A DNA stretch of 64,000 nucleotides from CAZAMP01 sp964486455 (GCA_964486455.1 CAZAMP010000013.1:26584-90583), one strand, 5' to 3'. Shown: positions 1 to 9,713, counted from the first letter of the stretch. Program-made: numbers and translations. The notes: generated by a model not told the origin, from the letters alone.

Positions 1-1037
1 CACAGGTCTCTGGCGAGCGCATCCATGGCCTGATCCGACAGCACGCGTCGAAGCAAGGGAACATCGATGGCGAGCACGGCATCCGAGCTGATCCTCATGA
101 ACTCGGCGACGATCGGCTCCGGGGCATCTCCCTCGCGAAAGAACCCCACCTGAAAAGAAAGCGCGTCATCCGAGATGATCCACCCGGCGGGAAGAAGTCG
201 GCTCTGCTCCCGGCCGAGCGCCAGGAGCCGTTCCACGCGTCCGACGTCTTCGGGTCGGGAGTTGCCCGCGAGCGACTCGAAGAAGCGCGCCTCGGCGTCA
301 TGTCGGCCCGTCACCGACATCCGGAATCCGGATCCGACCTCGTCCTCATCGTACGTATCCGGCCCCTCCGCTACTTCGCCTTCGGGCCCGACCTCCGGAA
401 GGACGACCTCAATGCCTTGAGGCCACTTCATCCGCGGAATCATGGCCTGCCATTCCCCGTGCTCGAAGACGGCGACCTCAACCGGGTAGAACTCGATGGA
501 GCCCTCCGTCGATCGCTCGATGAAGCTGAGGAAGCTCTCGAACTCCGAGCTCATGCGGTCAACGGCAAGCACCAACCGGAAGCGCCCGGCCGAGAGGTTC
601 TGCGCCAAGCGGAGCCTGAACTCGCGCGAATCGAAGTTCTCGCGTTCCGATTCCGACAGGGACTCCTCGATGAGCTCGGCGAGTGGGCGCCGATGAAGCA
701 ACTGGACGCGGTGCTCGAATTCCTTGAACGGGATCTCACGTCGCAGACGGACCGCAAGCTCCAGCAGCCGCGCGACGCACACCTGCCGGATCTCGGCCGT
801 CTCCGCCAGCCGGCAGAGACCGAGCGTGATCTCGCCCCGTGAGTCCACGCCCACAACGTCGATCACGCGCGACCCGGGTAGTTCAAACGACTCCACCGAC
901 ACGGACGCGCCGGGGATCAGCTCGCGCAGCTGACCCACGGGGAGAACGACCGGCGGCGCATTAGACGAACAGTCGGGGGGGCGCTCTTCGACCAACGCCC
1001 AGGACCCATCCTTACCGTGCCTGACCGCCATGAACAT
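1..1037 (-). CDS. Hypothetical protein, 3' end outside the window
   Basis: The frame is open from an ATG at 1037 to the left edge, about 345 codons, so the C-terminus is missing. I chose this start because AGGAGG lies ten bases upstream; an in-frame ATG at 1085 would add 16 residues but has no good ribosome site. The protein is acidic and soluble with no signal peptide. Residues around 155-195 (RFRLVLAVDRMSSEFESF and following) resemble the core strand/helix of PDDEXK-like or NucS-like proteins that begin with an 'I-V-x-D-x-hydrophobic' strand, but no catalytic set is visible, so I give no function. It is divergent from the enoyl-CoA hydratase gene at 1183, and the two share a 145-bp spacer. 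The coding call rests on a long uninterrupted frame with typical codon use. Confidence 0.7.
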   Translation of the reverse strand, partial: MFMAVRHGKDGSWALVEERPPDCSSNAPPVVLPVGQLRELIPGASVSVESFELPGSRVIDVVGVDSRGEITLGLCRLAETAEIRQVCVARLLELAVRLRREIPFKEFEHRVQLLHRRPLAELIEESLSESERENFDSREFRLRLAQNLSAGRFRLVLAVDRMSSEFESFLSFIERSTEGSIEFYPVEVAVFEHGEWQAMIPRMKWPQGIEVVLPEVGPEGEVAEGPDTYDEDEVGSGFRMSVTGRHDAEARFFESLAGNSRPEDVGRVERLLALGREQSRLLPAGWIISDDALSFQVGFFREGDAPEPIVAEFMRISSDAVLAIDVPLLRRVLSDQAMDALARDL

Positions 1038-1126
1038 AGGCGGCACTCCTCCTAGATTGCCCGACACTGCGTACTTTTCACTCATCGTCTTATCGGGAGC
1101 CTTCTGTAGGAACTGTAGGGATCGCT

Positions 1127-1154
1127 TTGCAGCCGAATACCCCACTGCTAGACT
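1127..1154 (+). promoter_or_regulatory. Candidate housekeeping promoter of the enoyl-CoA hydratase gene
   Basis: TTGCAG at 1127 and TAGACT at 1149 are separated by 16 bases and lie 28 bases before the ATG at 1183. This is a fair sigma70-type match in the only spacer that could carry the promoter. It is inferred from sequence alone. Confidence 0.35.
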
Positions 1155-1182
1155 CGCCGCGGTCGTGACGAGGAGGAGCCGG

Positions 1183-1995
1183 ATGACAACCGAGGAATTC
1201 AGCACGCTGCGCGTGGAGACGAGCGACCGCGTGAGCCGAGTCACGCTGTCCCGCCCGGACGTTCACAACGCCTTCAACGAGACCGTGATCGCCGAGCTCA
1301 CACGCGCTTTCGCCGCCCTGGCGGACGTGGACTCGACACGCGTGATCATCCTGACCGGCGAGGGAAAGTCGTTCTGCGCGGGCGCCGATCTGAACTGGAT
1401 GAAGAGGATGGCCGGCTACGGGCGCGACGAGAACCTGGCGGACGCCCGGGCGCTTGCCCGCATGCTGTCCACGATCAACGACTGCCCGAAGCCCGTTATC
1501 GGCCGGATCAACGGCGCCACATACGGCGGCGCCTGTGGGCTCGTCTCGTGCTGTGACGTGGCCGTGGCTTCCGAACGCGCGCAATTCGCGTTTAGCGAGG
1601 TGAAGCTCGGGATCATCCCCGCCACGATCGCCCCGTTCGTCTACCGAAAGATCGGCGAGTCGGCCGCGCGGCGCTATTTCATCACCGGCGAGCGAATGAG
1701 CGCCGATGAGGCGCTCCGCGTCGGCCTCGTCCACGTGCTGGCCCCGCCGGATGGGCTCGATGAGGCAGTGGAGACCATTGTGGCCGCGATCTCCACCTCA
1801 GGCCCCCGTGCCGTCACTGCGGCGAAGATGCTCGTGCGAGAAGTGTCCGCGCGCCACTTCCCCGAGGTCAACGAGTTCACGGCCCGCCTCATCGCCGAAA
1901 TCCGCGCCACGGACGAAGCCCAGGAGGGAATGGCCGCGTTTCTGGAGAAGCGGAAGGCGTCGTGGATCGAGGCTCACCGGTCATCGGATGGGTAG
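1183..1995 (+). CDS. Enoyl-CoA hydratase/isomerase family protein, methylglutaconyl-CoA hydratase-like
   Basis: This 270-residue protein has the length of a crotonase-fold enzyme. The oxyanion-hole segments are clear: SFCAGADLNWMK near residue 65 and GATYGGACGLVSCCD near residue 110. The LNWMK sequence and the CCDVAVAS segment are typical of the LiuC/AtuE subgroup, which hydrates 3-methylglutaconyl-CoA (leucine breakdown) or isohexenylglutaconyl-CoA; no other leucine-pathway gene is in the window, so the substrate is uncertain. The start is the ATG with AGGAGG seven bases upstream. Its last 15 bases overlap the tail of the convergent transporter fusion. Cytoplasmic. Confidence 0.88.
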   Translation: MTTEEFSTLRVETSDRVSRVTLSRPDVHNAFNETVIAELTRAFAALADVDSTRVIILTGEGKSFCAGADLNWMKRMAGYGRDENLADARALARMLSTINDCPKPVIGRINGATYGGACGLVSCCDVAVASERAQFAFSEVKLGIIPATIAPFVYRKIGESAARRYFITGERMSADEALRVGLVHVLAPPDGLDEAVETIVAAISTSGPRAVTAAKMLVREVSARHFPEVNEFTARLIAEIRATDEAQEGMAAFLEKRKASWIEAHRSSDG

Positions 1996-4900
1996 GATGT
2001 GGACCTCATCGGTCTCCGTTCCGCCGGGCACGAGCTGAATGACAACGGCATGGTTCGGCTTGCCGATGAACGCAATGTGGTTCTCCGGCACGTGAATGAC
2101 ACCCTCTAGGCTCCCCATGTGACCCGCGAAGTAGCGGGCGCGTTCCCATCCCCGACCGAACACGCTCTCCAGAACCAACGGCACATGCACCCCCCCCGCG
2201 TGCGTCCCCGTTAGGCCGCTGACGACCTCCGGCGAGCGCGTGCGTATCTGTTCGAGGGTATACGCCGCGGCCGGATCGTTGTGGGACGCCGCGAACCGCG
2301 GGCCGGTGCCGCCCCCGTCGCAGACGGCGAAGACGGGGAGGGCGTCCTGCCAGGCGACGAGCTTCCCCGCGAGCGCGGGGCCCAGCCTGGCCAGGACCCA
2401 CTCGCGACCCATCTCGCCTTCCCCGGGGTCGGTGATGTGTCTCGCCACCCGGGCGTTGCCATGCTCTTCGCTGTTCAACAGGTTGTCGTGACGGCCCTTG
2501 AGGCAGTAGATGCCGCTCGCGGCCCGCTGCAGCCGCATGACCATGGCCGCGAGGCCGAGGCCGTCCTGCATCTCCCGGTCCAGTCGCGGTGTGCGGCCCG
2601 AGGCCCCATCCTCCCCCACCCCGGAGCGGGCGATGAACTCCTCCCGGGCGGTCTGCCACCGGTCGGCGTCATCCGTGAGCAGGATGTCCCCGAGCAACAG
2701 AACCTGCAGGCGGCCGGCGACGAGATTCTCCAGGTTGCTGCCGCCGCCGGGGCAGTAGTGATCCTGTAAAAAGCGGTGGAACGCGGCGCGCCCGCCGCTC
2801 AGGGCCGACACGATCAGCACGGGTATGTCCGGCGCGATCGAAACGCATCCTGCTTCACCATCATCAACGCCGGGAATCGCCTCGAGGGATCGCTCGATCA
2901 TTGCACGTACGAGCGACAGGTCGCCCGTGCGGCAAAGTTGTTCCAACTCGTCGGCGACCTGTTCGACCTTGCCGCGCGCGCGCAACCGGGTCGGGTCGCG
3001 GGTCAGAAGATCGTAGCTCGCCGGCATCAGCGGGAACTCCCCCACATCCTCAGGTACGTCGTCGGGGACCGAGCCCGTTATCGGAAGTCCCTCGGCTCGC
3101 CACGCGAGAATCCCCCCCCGCAATCCGTGAAGATCCTCGAAGCCCATCTCCTCCAACATGAACAAGGCCCGTGACGTGCGACGGCCGGACCGGCACACGA
3201 GTAGCAGCGTCTTGTCCGCGGGCAGCTCGCTGCCCTTCTCCGGGAAGGTCCTCAACGGCAGCAAACCCGATCCGGGCAGATGACCCTGCTGGTACTCCTC
3301 GGGCTCACGCACATCGAGCACTATCGCGTCTTGACGCTCCAACAGCTCCTGGAACTCCGAAACCGATACATGCTGCGCATGGTCGTGAGCGTGCCGGGGG
3401 GCGGTCGGGATCTGCACATCGTAGCGATGTTTCTCCAACGCCTGACACTCCGCGAACACGCGGTGCTCACATTCGTAGACGCAGACGACCGGATCGAGGA
3501 CGTGCTCGAAGATGTGCTCGATGGCTCCATCCTGCTGCAAGACATGGTCCCGCCCCAACGTCTCATCAATGAAACCGGAGTTCGCCAGCGTCTCGAGGAC
3601 GGGCTGACGAAGCCGCACCAGGAAGACGTCGCCGCCCAGCTGCCGGTAGGTCCGAATCGTGCTCTCGAGCATTTCGACGCCGCTGAAGTCACAGATGTCG
3701 ACGCCATGCATCCGCAGCACCAGATGATTCTGTCCGGGATTCCGTTCATGGTTGTGCCGGAGTTCCTCCTCGAGATGGTAGACGGCACCGAAAAAGAGCG
3801 GGCCGCGGATGTTCATGACGGCCAACTGGGGACAGACGGGCTGGTCCGGCTGGTGAATGAGATGTCGGAACGTCGGATCCGGAACGACTTGGTGTACACG
3901 AGGCAGGCTCGAGCGGATCACGAAGAACGCCAGGGAGAAGACGATGCCCGCCAACACGGCGAAGTCGAGGGGCAACGCCAGTGTGGCGACGAATGTCACG
4001 ATCATGATGGCCGCCTCCGACCGAGACGTTCGCAGAACCCGCCGGATGCCGTCGCGGTCGACCATCGCCCACGCGACCACCAGCAGGACCCCGGCGATGG
4101 CCGCGCGCGGCACGTATCGCGCGTACGGCGCCAGCACGAGCATGGAAGCAAGAATGGCCAGTCCGGTAATCACCCCGGTCAGATGCGTTCGCCCGCCCGA
4201 CTGCTGGGCGAGCGCCGACCGCGTGAAAGAACCGGAGCACGCATAGCCCGACAACAGGCCCGAGGCGATGTTCGCCAGCCCTTGACCGAAGAACTCCTGG
4301 TTGCTGTTGAGTCGATCACCGCTCCGGCGCGCAAGTGTCTGGGCCGAGGCCACGGCCTCGACCAATCCCAGCGCGGCCACGGCCACCGCGCCGACCGCCA
4401 GCCGGCGGATCATGTCCGAATCCGGCCACAAGCCAGTCGTCGACCACGTGGGCGGCGGAAGCGAACGCGGAATGGTCCCGACCACCCGCACGCCCTGCTC
4501 GTCGAGGCCGAGCAGTGCGACAGCGCCGCCCGCGGCCGCAATGGCCAGGAGCGCGGCGGGCACGCGCCCCCCGAGACGCTTCAGCACCAGGAGCCCGGCA
4601 AATGTCCCCAGTCCGAGCAGTGCGGTCGGAACGTGAGTGTGCTCCCACCCGGCGGCCAGGGCGGCGAGGCTGCGATAGAGCTCCGGCATGGGCGCCATCT
4701 CGATACCGAGCAGGTGGCGCACCTGGCCCACGGCGATGTGAACGGCCGCCCCCGCGGCGAAGCCGATCAGAACCGATCGAGATGCGAGGGTCACCAGCGC
4801 GCCGAAGCGCAGGAGCGCCAGCAGCACATTGAGGGCGCCGACCATCACCGCGATCAGGCTCGCCGCCAGCAGATACTCCCGCGTGCCCGGAACGGCCACT

Positions 4901-5232
4901 GAGAGAAGAACGGGCAGCACCAGAAGAGACACGGCATTGACGGGACCGGTGGCCAGGTGGCGGGAGCACCCCCAGAGAGAGCCGACCACCGCGGCCACGG
5001 CGGCGGTGTAGAGACCGTAGTGGGCGGGTAGCTCCGCGATGGACGCGTAGGCGATCGCCTGAGGAACGGCCACGGCGGCGACCGTCAGGCCGGCAAGCAG
5101 ATCCGCGGGGAGATCCGCGCGGCGATATGCGCTCAGAATGGCGAACGGCCTCAGGAAGAAGCTCCTCAGGCTTCCTCCTCCCGGACAGCCGGCGGGATCC
5201 ATGTCAACCGAGTGGCTACTGTGGATGTCCAT
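1981..5232 (-). CDS. SulP anion transporter - STAS - rhodanese - PPP-like phosphoesterase fusion
   Basis: One uninterrupted frame encodes four units. Residues ~20-440 form a polytopic SulP (SLC26-type) anion transporter. Residues ~445-590 are a STAS domain with an extra Cys-containing tail. Residues ~615-715 are a rhodanese with the full active-site loop VCRSGRRTS (Cys near 680), preceded by LDVREPEEY. Residues ~740-1083 resemble calcineurin/PPP-like metallophosphoesterases (VLLLGDI, LKGRHDN near 912-918 in place of GNHE, FAASHNDP). SulP-STAS and SulP-rhodanese proteins are known, but the C-terminal phosphoesterase is unusual. It could couple sulfate or bicarbonate import to sulfur transfer or a signalling phosphatase; that is inference. 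The start is uncertain: the ATG at 5232 has AAGGA directly adjacent, and the frame is open to 5487. The stop overlaps the hydratase gene by 15 bases. Confidence 0.85.
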   Translation of the reverse strand: MDIHSSHSVDMDPAGCPGGGSLRSFFLRPFAILSAYRRADLPADLLAGLTVAAVAVPQAIAYASIAELPAHYGLYTAAVAAVVGSLWGCSRHLATGPVNAVSLLVLPVLLSVAVPGTREYLLAASLIAVMVGALNVLLALLRFGALVTLASRSVLIGFAAGAAVHIAVGQVRHLLGIEMAPMPELYRSLAALAAGWEHTHVPTALLGLGTFAGLLVLKRLGGRVPAALLAIAAAGGAVALLGLDEQGVRVVGTIPRSLPPPTWSTTGLWPDSDMIRRLAVGAVAVAALGLVEAVASAQTLARRSGDRLNSNQEFFGQGLANIASGLLSGYACSGSFTRSALAQQSGGRTHLTGVITGLAILASMLVLAPYARYVPRAAIAGVLLVVAWAMVDRDGIRRVLRTSRSEAAIMIVTFVATLALPLDFAVLAGIVFSLAFFVIRSSLPRVHQVVPDPTFRHLIHQPDQPVCPQLAVMNIRGPLFFGAVYHLEEELRHNHERNPGQNHLVLRMHGVDICDFSGVEMLESTIRTYRQLGGDVFLVRLRQPVLETLANSGFIDETLGRDHVLQQDGAIEHIFEHVLDPVVCVYECEHRVFAECQALEKHRYDVQIPTAPRHAHDHAQHVSVSEFQELLERQDAIVLDVREPEEYQQGHLPGSGLLPLRTFPEKGSELPADKTLLLVCRSGRRTSRALFMLEEMGFEDLHGLRGGILAWRAEGLPITGSVPDDVPEDVGEFPLMPASYDLLTRDPTRLRARGKVEQVADELEQLCRTGDLSLVRAMIERSLEAIPGVDDGEAGCVSIAPDIPVLIVSALSGGRAAFHRFLQDHYCPGGGSNLENLVAGRLQVLLLGDILLTDDADRWQTAREEFIARSGVGEDGASGRTPRLDREMQDGLGLAAMVMRLQRAASGIYCLKGRHDNLLNSEEHGNARVARHITDPGEGEMGREWVLARLGPALAGKLVAWQDALPVFAVCDGGGTGPRFAASHNDPAAAYTLEQIRTRSPEVVSGLTGTHAGGVHVPLVLESVFGRGWERARYFAGHMGSLEGVIHVPENHIAFIGKPNHAVVIQLVPGGTETDEVHILPIR

Positions 5233-5512
5233 TCCTTGCGTCGTTGTCGAGATGCGGTGATCGTCGACGGCCTGTCCGTTCGCGCGATCCCGCATTGTAG
5301 GAGGTTCGACGCGCGGAGACCACTGTCGCGCCGGTCTCCCCATCGAGCGAGGCGATGGCGCGAAACTGGCCGATACGCCGGTCAGAAAGGTGGCGAGATT
5401 CCCACATGAGAAGTGCGGAAGTGACTCCGCGATCTCCTCCGATCCTGCGCCGGCCGATTCCGCTCCGCACTTCTGATTTGATCGCAATACGTTACGCGGG
5501 GCGCTCTGCGCG

Positions 5513-7162
5513 GTGAAGGCGACCTATCCCCTGGTACGGGCATTGCGTATGCACGGCGGTATGGGTAAGTACACCATCACCTACCTCGTGCGATGCCGCG
5601 ACGTCAGTGACGGAAGCAGTGGCATCCTCGAGGAAGCATCGCGCCTCGCCGGCAGGGGTCACGACATACGGCTTCTGTCGTTGGACCGCGCACCTGAGGG
5701 TTGGCGATCGGATATCCCGTTCACCCGGGTGGACGGCTTCACGCGCGATAGCGTCCCCGAGTCCGACTTCGTGATCGCCACGTCGGCGGACCACGCACAA
5801 ATCGCGCGCGATCTCCATCGCGGCGTTCCGATTCTCTACGTCGGGGTCCACGCGGATTCCACGTCGCGTCTGGCGGATGGAGCGATCACGCACCTCACGA
5901 GCTCCCGCGACGAGCAGGTTTCTCTTCTCGAAGAAGGAGGAATCTCCGCGCACTTCGTCCCTACCGCGATCCAGACCGAGGTGCTTCGGGACGAGCCGTC
6001 TCAAGCCGATCCCGTCTGTCGGATTCGCCTGAGCGCTCGTGCGGGCGCTCCAGGCGCCGAGCTCGAGGCAGGCCGAGAGACCGAAGCCGAGCTCCGTCGT
6101 CGAGGATATCCGGTCGAATGCGTCGAGGGTCCGGAGGGCGCTCGCGACGGCTGCCACGTTTTCCTCGGATCCGCCGCCGGACCGAATGACGGAGTGACGC
6201 TACCTGCCCTCCGGGCGATGGCGGCGGGACTCCCGACCGTGCTGACCGATATCCCCGCCCATCGCGCGATCGCGCCGGGCGACGCCCACGCCATGTTCGT
6301 TCCTCCGAGCGACCCGATCGCCATGGCTGATGCCATCGAGCGGATCATCCGTGAACCGCATCTGGCGCACGGCCTCCGAAAGACCGGCGCCGCGGTCGCG
6401 GCCCGCTACGATTGGGACACACGCCTGGATCGTCTCGAGGCCGTCCTCGACAGCCTCCGGGCCGGAAGACCGCACCCGCCGCTCGATGAGCGGCTCCGGA
6501 CCCAGCAATACGAGTTCGCGGCCGGCATGGCGAAAGGCCTCGACGTCTTGGACGTGGGCTGCGGCACCGGCGCGGGCAGTATGCTCCTCGCGGAATCCGG
6601 CGCGACATCCGTGATCGGGATTGACCGATCCCCGACCGCCATCGAGCGGGCGAGTCGCGACAACCGGCGGGCGAACATGCGCTTCGAACGCGCCAGCTTG
6701 CGCGAGCTATACCTCCCCGCGGGAACGCTAGGCCTCGTCGTGGCACTCGATCCGATCCGGCATGAGCGTCACGCGCGCGAGGTGATCTACGAGGCGGCGC
6801 GCGTGCTCCACACGAAGGGCGCGGTCGTCATGGCGGTGCAGAACCCGGGGACTGTGCCCGGCGGCGATGACCCGGGGCTTGCGCTGGAGGAAACGTCTTC
6901 GATCGATGATCTCCGTAGCCTGCTCGAAGACACCTTCGGGCACGTCGTTCTGTTCGCGCAAAGGATGGTCGACGGGAAGGTCGTCCTGGCGGCGGAATCG
7001 ATCGATCCCGCAAACGACCTCGCCTACGTCGTCATGGCGGCGCGTCCTCAGCGGGCCCCGATCCGCACCGACGCCGAGCGCGACGACAGCGCGAAGATCG
7101 TGCCGTTCAGTCGGACCCATCTGGAAGCGGAAGGCGAAGCGGGACGGCGCAAGGCGGCCTAG
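5513..7162 (+). CDS. Glycosyltransferase-like / SAM-dependent methyltransferase fusion
   Basis: The N-terminal ~340 residues follow the GT-B (GT4-like) layout: an N-terminal Rossmann half (ILEEASRLAGRGHDIRLLS), a shortened middle, and a C-terminal half with LPALRAMAAGLPTVLTD and the terminal helix RYDWDTRLDRLEAVL. The usual EX7E pair reads D...R here, so transferase activity may be lost. Residues ~355-520 form a class I methyltransferase with motif I VLDVGCGTGAGS and acidic VIGID in motif II. Such fusions occur in surface-polysaccharide loci, but the neighbours do not prove that role. The start is uncertain: a GTG at 5513 gives the longest form, while ATGs at 5549 and 5561 (MGKYTITYLVR) fit family N-termini better. 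It is convergent with the flippase-like gene, with a 12-base gap. Confidence 0.8.
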   Translation: MKATYPLVRALRMHGGMGKYTITYLVRCRDVSDGSSGILEEASRLAGRGHDIRLLSLDRAPEGWRSDIPFTRVDGFTRDSVPESDFVIATSADHAQIARDLHRGVPILYVGVHADSTSRLADGAITHLTSSRDEQVSLLEEGGISAHFVPTAIQTEVLRDEPSQADPVCRIRLSARAGAPGAELEAGRETEAELRRRGYPVECVEGPEGARDGCHVFLGSAAGPNDGVTLPALRAMAAGLPTVLTDIPAHRAIAPGDAHAMFVPPSDPIAMADAIERIIREPHLAHGLRKTGAAVAARYDWDTRLDRLEAVLDSLRAGRPHPPLDERLRTQQYEFAAGMAKGLDVLDVGCGTGAGSMLLAESGATSVIGIDRSPTAIERASRDNRRANMRFERASLRELYLPAGTLGLVVALDPIRHERHAREVIYEAARVLHTKGAVVMAVQNPGTVPGGDDPGLALEETSSIDDLRSLLEDTFGHVVLFAQRMVDGKVVLAAESIDPANDLAYVVMAARPQRAPIRTDAERDDSAKIVPFSRTHLEAEGEAGRRKAA

Positions 7163-7174
7163 GCGAGAGGCCCG

Positions 7175-8290
7175 CTACTCCTTCGGTTTCAAGTACTCCC
7201 GCGTGTCGCGACGAATCTGTAGCACCATGAAAACCGCGCCGAGAACGACGGCGAGCCAGATCGTGCTCAGGCGACAGCCGACCGTGAACGCCGCGACGTT
7301 CGTGGAATCGGTGAAGCATCGCATGAGGAAGGTGTTGCTCACCTCGGCGATGAAGCCCGCGCCGGGTGTCGGGGCGAAGTAGCAGACGAAGAGCAGAAGA
7401 ACCTGAGCGATGATCACGTTCCAGAAGGCAACCGACAGCCCCATCGCCTGCGCGATGACGTATCCGATGAGACACTTGTTGAAGTAGAGAACGAACGTCA
7501 CCCCGAGACTCTGCGCCAGCAGATGCGGGTTCTTCTTCGTGCACATCGCGACGCTTTGCTGAAACTGCCCGACAAGTTCCGTGAGCTTGTGATTCGCCGT
7601 TTCCGTCCGCGTGACCATACGCCCGCCGAGAAGCCGTCCCACCGCCCGAACCAGCCGTGTCGCCGGCGTCAGCATGACCTTCGGCGCCAGCAACAGCAGG
7701 AAGATCGCCGTCATCACGACCGCGAAAATGCCGAAGCTGAAACGCAGGATGACGCGCATGGTTTCCGCGAACTCCGCGGGGATCATGACGACAATGAGAA
7801 CCGCCGCGATGAAGAGCACGGCGAGCGTCGCCGCGAAGTTGATCAGGCTGAGCGCGACACCGCCCGAGATGGGAAGGCCCGCGCGCCACAAGACATAAAT
7901 GTGGGCCGGCCCTCCACCCGTCTGTGACGGGGTGATCGCCCCGAGGAACATGTTGCACAAATTGGCCCGAAACCCGTCGAAGAACGATACGCGCGGCTCC
8001 ATCGCGTGCGCGAACATGTAGAGTCGGTAGCCTCCGAGAACCCAGTCCATCACGACGAGGAAGAGCAGCGTCGCGAGCTGTGAAACTCGCAATGACCGGA
8101 TCGTGGGCCAGAATTCAGCGCCGCTCGTGAGCAGAAAGCTCACAGCAACACCGGCGGACGAGATGGCCAGGAAGAGGACTATCCCGGTGATGAGATAGCG
8201 CCGCCGGAGGTACTTCGATCGCAGCGTCTCGATGGGGGCGAACTCGCCCGCGCCGTCGCGCATGGGGCCGTTAGCTGATGGGTCGTCCAT
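7175..8290 (-). CDS. Lysylphosphatidylglycerol synthase TM-region / UPF0104-type flippase-like membrane protein
   Basis: This 371-residue polytopic protein has about eight hydrophobic segments and the UPF0104 signature region FRANLCNMFLGAITPSQTGG, with GG and PTPGAGFIAEVSNTF later in the chain. These are hallmarks of the aglycosylated MprF/AglD-like family, thought to flip lipids or lipid-linked sugars. A basic, glutamine-rich cytoplasmic loop lies near residues 235-275. The gene begins inside the last 20 bases of the upstream phosphatase-superfamily gene, so the two are co-transcribed and probably translationally coupled. GGAGG lies about 13 bases before the ATG. The substrate is unknown. 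Confidence 0.82.
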   Translation of the reverse strand: MDDPSANGPMRDGAGEFAPIETLRSKYLRRRYLITGIVLFLAISSAGVAVSFLLTSGAEFWPTIRSLRVSQLATLLFLVVMDWVLGGYRLYMFAHAMEPRVSFFDGFRANLCNMFLGAITPSQTGGGPAHIYVLWRAGLPISGGVALSLINFAATLAVLFIAAVLIVVMIPAEFAETMRVILRFSFGIFAVVMTAIFLLLLAPKVMLTPATRLVRAVGRLLGGRMVTRTETANHKLTELVGQFQQSVAMCTKKNPHLLAQSLGVTFVLYFNKCLIGYVIAQAMGLSVAFWNVIIAQVLLLFVCYFAPTPGAGFIAEVSNTFLMRCFTDSTNVAAFTVGCRLSTIWLAVVLGAVFMVLQIRRDTREYLKPKE

Positions 8291-9713
8291 CGACCGGAAT
8301 GTCCTCCGGAACGTGTTTCCCGCAGAGACGGCAGATCAAGGGGTAGATGTCCACCGTGCGGATGGGCTCGGGATTCGTGAGCGGCGTGTTGACCGCGAAC
8401 GGGGTCAGCATCTGATCGCGATGAATCGACCCGTGCGAAGAATGGTGTTCAGGATGCTCGTGCTGGAGCCTGAGATCGAAACCCGGCTCGGCCGAGAGCA
8501 CCACATCGCCGCAACGGGGGCTCGAGAAGAGCGACCAGTATTGCGTCATGAGGTCCGGGTAGCTCGTCTCGAATGTTCTGAGAAACAGATCGTGCTCATC
8601 GTACGTCCCGTCCGCGACGGCACCCTCGAGAAAAGGCCTTCCATTGGATTGCAGGTCGAAGCTGCCGTTCACCTTCTTGAAGCGTAGATCGCCGTCCGGT
8701 CTCCGGAGAACGATTGTTCCATCCTCAGCCCGCGTCGCGACGAACGACATTCCCTCGGTTTCGATGAGTGTTTGGACCAGATCGCGCGACCGCGGACTGC
8801 TCATGACCTGTTCATCGGGCGTCTTGTGACATGGATTGCTGTTCATGAAGAGGTAGACCATGCACATGCTGTTGCCGCTCTCCATGACCGCCGCTTCGTA
8901 GTTTCTGACCAGCGTCCGCGGGTAGTACATCGTGCGAAATCCGCTCCGCTTGACCTCGTCCACGACGGGGATATGAGTATCGGTGGCCGTATGCCCGTGA
9001 TCGCTCGCGACGATGAGTAGGCTTCGGTCCAGCTCGCCCTTCGCCGCGAGACGGTCGGCGACCCGGCCGACGACGCCGTCGAGGCGCTCGTAGCTCCTGA
9101 GCGTGCGCTCATCATGCGGCGAGAAGAGATGCGAGTATTCGTCGACCCCGTAGAAGACCGAAAAGATGAAATCGCACCCCTGATCGATGTACGAGAGCGT
9201 CATCCTCTCGGAGAGACGATCGGCGCGAACCCAGTCGCCCGTGCAGTGGCTGTGCGCGATCGTCGGGATGCGACGCCATCTGAGCTTCTTGAGCCGCTTG
9301 TTCCGGCAGAGATCCACGGGACCGAGCACGAGCGCGGGCTTGTCGAAGAGCTCGTACAGCGTGACACAAGCCTGATTCATATCGTGCCTGAAGAGAACCG
9401 TGGCGGCGCTGTTGTAGCTGCGGTGTTTGAACGGATGAAAATCGCTGGATGACGCCTTCCGGCGGTCGAACCACCGGTAGCCCACGATCCCGGACGTGCC
9501 CGCGAACTGGCCGGTCAAAAACGGCACGTGGGCAGGACCCGTCGTCGATGGGAACGTGGACACGGCGGGACGCGTCGCGCCCGGTTCGACCAGGTATTTG
9601 CGGATATTGGGCAGACGCCCTTCATCCAGTAGCTCGTGGAAGACATCATGTCGTCCGCCATCGAGAAGAAATATGTAACAGTTCTTGAAGTGTCCAGACG
9701 AAGCGGACGCCAT
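8271..9713 (-). CDS. Alkaline phosphatase superfamily / type I phosphodiesterase-NPP-like protein
   Basis: This 480-residue protein has the metal-site and nucleophile arrangement of the NPP/AP superfamily: LLDGGRHD near residue 15, STTGPAHVPFLTGQ near 60 with the candidate nucleophile Thr, GVDEYSH in the middle, VASDHGHT, and a late His in SHGSIHRDQML. These enzymes cut phosphodiesters or phosphonates or transfer phospho-head-groups. There is no signal peptide, which suggests cytoplasmic or membrane-surface action. The start at 9713 has GGGAGG six bases upstream. It overlaps the flippase-like gene by 20 bases, which suggests a two-step lipid or glycan job (modify, then flip); that is inference. 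Confidence 0.85.
   Translation of the reverse strand: MASASSGHFKNCYIFLLDGGRHDVFHELLDEGRLPNIRKYLVEPGATRPAVSTFPSTTGPAHVPFLTGQFAGTSGIVGYRWFDRRKASSSDFHPFKHRSYNSAATVLFRHDMNQACVTLYELFDKPALVLGPVDLCRNKRLKKLRWRRIPTIAHSHCTGDWVRADRLSERMTLSYIDQGCDFIFSVFYGVDEYSHLFSPHDERTLRSYERLDGVVGRVADRLAAKGELDRSLLIVASDHGHTATDTHIPVVDEVKRSGFRTMYYPRTLVRNYEAAVMESGNSMCMVYLFMNSNPCHKTPDEQVMSSPRSRDLVQTLIETEGMSFVATRAEDGTIVLRRPDGDLRFKKVNGSFDLQSNGRPFLEGAVADGTYDEHDLFLRTFETSYPDLMTQYWSLFSSPRCGDVVLSAEPGFDLRLQHEHPEHHSSHGSIHRDQMLTPFAVNTPLTNPEPIRTVDIYPLICRLCGKHVPEDIPVDGRPIS

Noticed and set aside
3280..4902. Long open frame on the plus strand (540 codons)
   Set aside because: It lies antisense to the SulP domain. Its composition (Arg/His/Gln-rich) is typical of a GC-rich shadow frame, while the opposite strand has full domain similarity.
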